Shown: in pieces, positions 6,019 through 6,971 of the stretch
Numbering within the stretch: the stretch's first letter is position 1
Layout: every line of letters starts with the position of its first letter
Program-made: the position numbers and the translations under genes
DNA from: Chloroflexota bacterium
GTDB lineage: Bacteria; Chloroflexota; Anaerolineae; Anaerolineales; E44-bin32
Direction of reading: 5' to 3'
Length of the DNA stretch: 6,971 bases
NCBI GenBank assembly: GCA_026390045.1
Contig: JAPLGR010000478.1
Location: forward strand, 1-6,971
The notes under the pieces: model-generated
Told to the model about the DNA's origin: nothing
Databases searched by the model: none
Seen by the model: only the letters and a program-made list of their open reading frames with translations

Positions 6019-6093
6019 CCCCTCCGGCCGTCCCCCTCAGTCGGGGTCACTTGTTTCGTCGGCGTACAGGCGGCTAGTGTCGCGGGTCAGGCC

Positions 6094-6225
6094 TCACCGC
6101 TTCGGGTTCTTCACGTGTTGCTTCTCGGTGGTGCTTGGGTGTTTCTTTGCGTATTCGGCTGGGACAAACTTGCCGTTCTTTGAGTTCCTGTAGGCAATGT
6201 GTGTGCTCGGCTTCGGCTTGGCCAT
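6094..6225 (-). CDS. Small basic protein of 43 residues
   Basis: The product begins MAKPKPSTHIAYRNSKNGKF and continues with VPAEYAKKHPSTT, ending in a lysine/arginine-rich tail. The pattern G-K-F-V-x-x-x-Y-A-x-x-x-P-x-T-T resembles a widespread family of very short uncharacterised bacterial proteins carrying TGxFVxxxYAxxxPxTT; this is a family likeness from memory, not a search. It has no membrane segment and is highly basic, compatible with nucleic-acid or ribosome contact (inference). AGGGGG lies about 9 nt before the ATG, a slightly long but usable spacing. A TATATA element at 6243-6248 lies too close to the start to serve with this ribosome binding site and has no good -35. It is convergent with the NYN gene. 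Confidence 0.6.
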   Translation of the reverse strand: MAKPKPSTHIAYRNSKNGKFVPAEYAKKHPSTTEKQHVKNPKR

Positions 6226-6489
6226 CTCAGGGATCCCCCTTCTATATAAGCGCCCGCTCAAGTCCCCTGCCGGGCGTCCGGTCTAGGGTCAGTCTAGATC
6301 ACTTCCCACCCCAGACGCAACCGCCGAAGGGTACAGCCCGGATGCATCCGAGGGCTGACGGGCATGGTCATGCGGAAACCAGCGCCGCCAGTGCCCCATA
6401 GTGGACCGGGTGCGGCACATACCGGCCGTCCCGGATGAGCAGAGCATAGCGAAGCGACAGACCCCGACGCCTGCATGATCTGTTTCCCG
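6226..6489. other. Intergenic region, no clear gene
   Basis: No supported gene. One minus-strand frame (about 6370-6465) gives a short protein-like tail with RYALLIRDGRYVPHPVHYGALAAL, but it has no start of its own and the rest of its frame is Arg/Pro/Gly-rich. It may be a remnant. GTCTAG occurs twice at 6281 and 6292. Confidence 0.4.
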
Positions 6490-6903
6490 TCAATGCCCGA
6501 GGACCCGGACCGAGCGCGAACGATCCTGATGGACAAGGCGCACGTGTGCAAAGCGCTCCAGGAGCTCGTCCGCCTGACGGTGTAGCGCGGCCAGCCGCGA
6601 GTTCTTCACGCGCCACGTGCCCCGAAGCTGTTCGAGCACGAGCCGGCTGTCGCCGCGCACCTCAATCTCAACATCGGCCGTGCGGAGGCCTTCGTCAGAG
6701 AGGATGCGCTGCAGTTCTTCGAGTCCGCCCAGGAGCGCCTTGTATTCTGCTTCGTTATTGGTTCCGCGTCCGAACGTCAGACGCTGCACCGGCAGCGGAG
6801 GTGATCCCGTTTGTTGCAGCCGGAAGGAGCCGTAGGCCGCGCCCGGATTGCCGAGGCGTCCACCGTCGAAGATCAGCACAACTCGCGTGCGCGCGGTGCT
6901 CAT
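6490..6903 (-). CDS. RNase H-like protein with altered C-terminus
   Basis: A 137-residue RNase HI-fold protein (RVT_3/reverse-transcriptase-like type). Seen: FDGGRLGNPG with Asp13, TNNEAEYKALLGGLE with Glu53 at the catalytic position, and VRGDSRLVLEQL with Asp85; then the usual W-VKN-L helix segment (97-104) and ELLERF (113-118). The family normally continues VPREENxxADxLA, carrying the fourth metal-binding Asp, but here the chain reads VRLVHQDRSRSVRVLGH and stops, and no other frame restores the motif. Either the 3' end was replaced or truncated, or activity is lost or changed. GGGAAGG precedes the ATG at 6901-6903. Its ATG overlaps the stop of the upstream gene (ATGA), so it is in an operon with it. 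Confidence 0.82.
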   Translation of the reverse strand: MSTARTRVVLIFDGGRLGNPGAAYGSFRLQQTGSPPLPVQRLTFGRGTNNEAEYKALLGGLEELQRILSDEGLRTADVEIEVRGDSRLVLEQLRGTWRVKNSRLAALHRQADELLERFAHVRLVHQDRSRSVRVLGH

Positions 6904-6971
6904 GCCTTCCCGTACAGGGTGCCGTACATGCCCAGCAGGTTCCGACGGTGGAGATCTTCTGCCAGCCCGCC
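6900..6971 (-). CDS. C-terminal end of an unidentified upstream gene
   Basis: The frame is open from the right edge and gives 23 residues ending LHRRNLLGMYGTLYGKA before TGA at 6902-6900. The stop overlaps the RNase H-like start as ATGA, the usual pattern of translationally coupled genes. Too little is present to name it. Confidence 0.6.
   Translation of the reverse strand, partial: GGLAEDLHRRNLLGMYGTLYGKA

Noticed and set aside
6294..6551. Minus-strand ORF of 85 codons beyond the RNase H-like gene
   Set aside because: Tested as a frameshifted continuation of the RNase H-like protein, but it does not contain the missing ADxLA-type helix and has low-complexity composition.

Overview
The window is a high-GC bacterial chromosome segment. 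Its main content is a minus-strand operon for translation quality control, alaX-ileS (about 3863 down to 1). The operon has a strong sigma70-type promoter and a complete T-box riboswitch leader with an isoleucine (ATC) specifier. The IleRS is of the altered-signature type: the HIGH motif reads GIHH and the KMSKS motif reads PMHKS. T-box control together with this IleRS type fits Chloroflexota, Actinomycetota, Armatimonadota or a related lineage. The sequence alone does not settle the phylum.

Layout: 3-2786 (-) ileS, running off the left edge; 2795-3505 (-) alaX; 3520-3863 (-) promoter and T-box leader. 3864-4405 is a gap with no convincing gene, holding a pair of 30-bp direct repeats and G-rich DNA. 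4406-4549 (-) is a doubtful small ORF. 4666-5070 (+) is a lone receiver-domain response regulator. 5071-5335 (+) holds a G-quadruplex-prone tract, an inverted repeat abutting a consensus promoter, and a strong intrinsic terminator placed between that promoter and the next gene. 5336-5956 (+) is a NYN/PIN-type nuclease, followed by a tiny ORF with a strong ribosome binding site and a hairpin. 6094-6225 (-) is a 43-codon basic protein. 6490-6903 (-) is an RNase H-like protein with an abnormal C-terminus. 6900-6971 (-) is the 3' end of an unidentified gene that overlaps it.

How the parts work together: when uncharged tRNA-Ile accumulates, the T-box leader should read through and raise both AlaX, a trans-editing deacylase, and IleRS. 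The ileS ribosome binding site overlaps the alaX stop codon, so the two are probably translationally coupled. The middle of the window looks like an accessory region. The NYN gene uses visibly more AT-ended codons than ileS and has its own promoter, a candidate operator and a leader terminator, which suggests tight or conditional expression. The points most worth following are the GIHH IleRS (known elsewhere to confer mupirocin hyper-resistance), the placement of alaX under isoleucine T-box control, and the operator/terminator architecture in front of the NYN nuclease.
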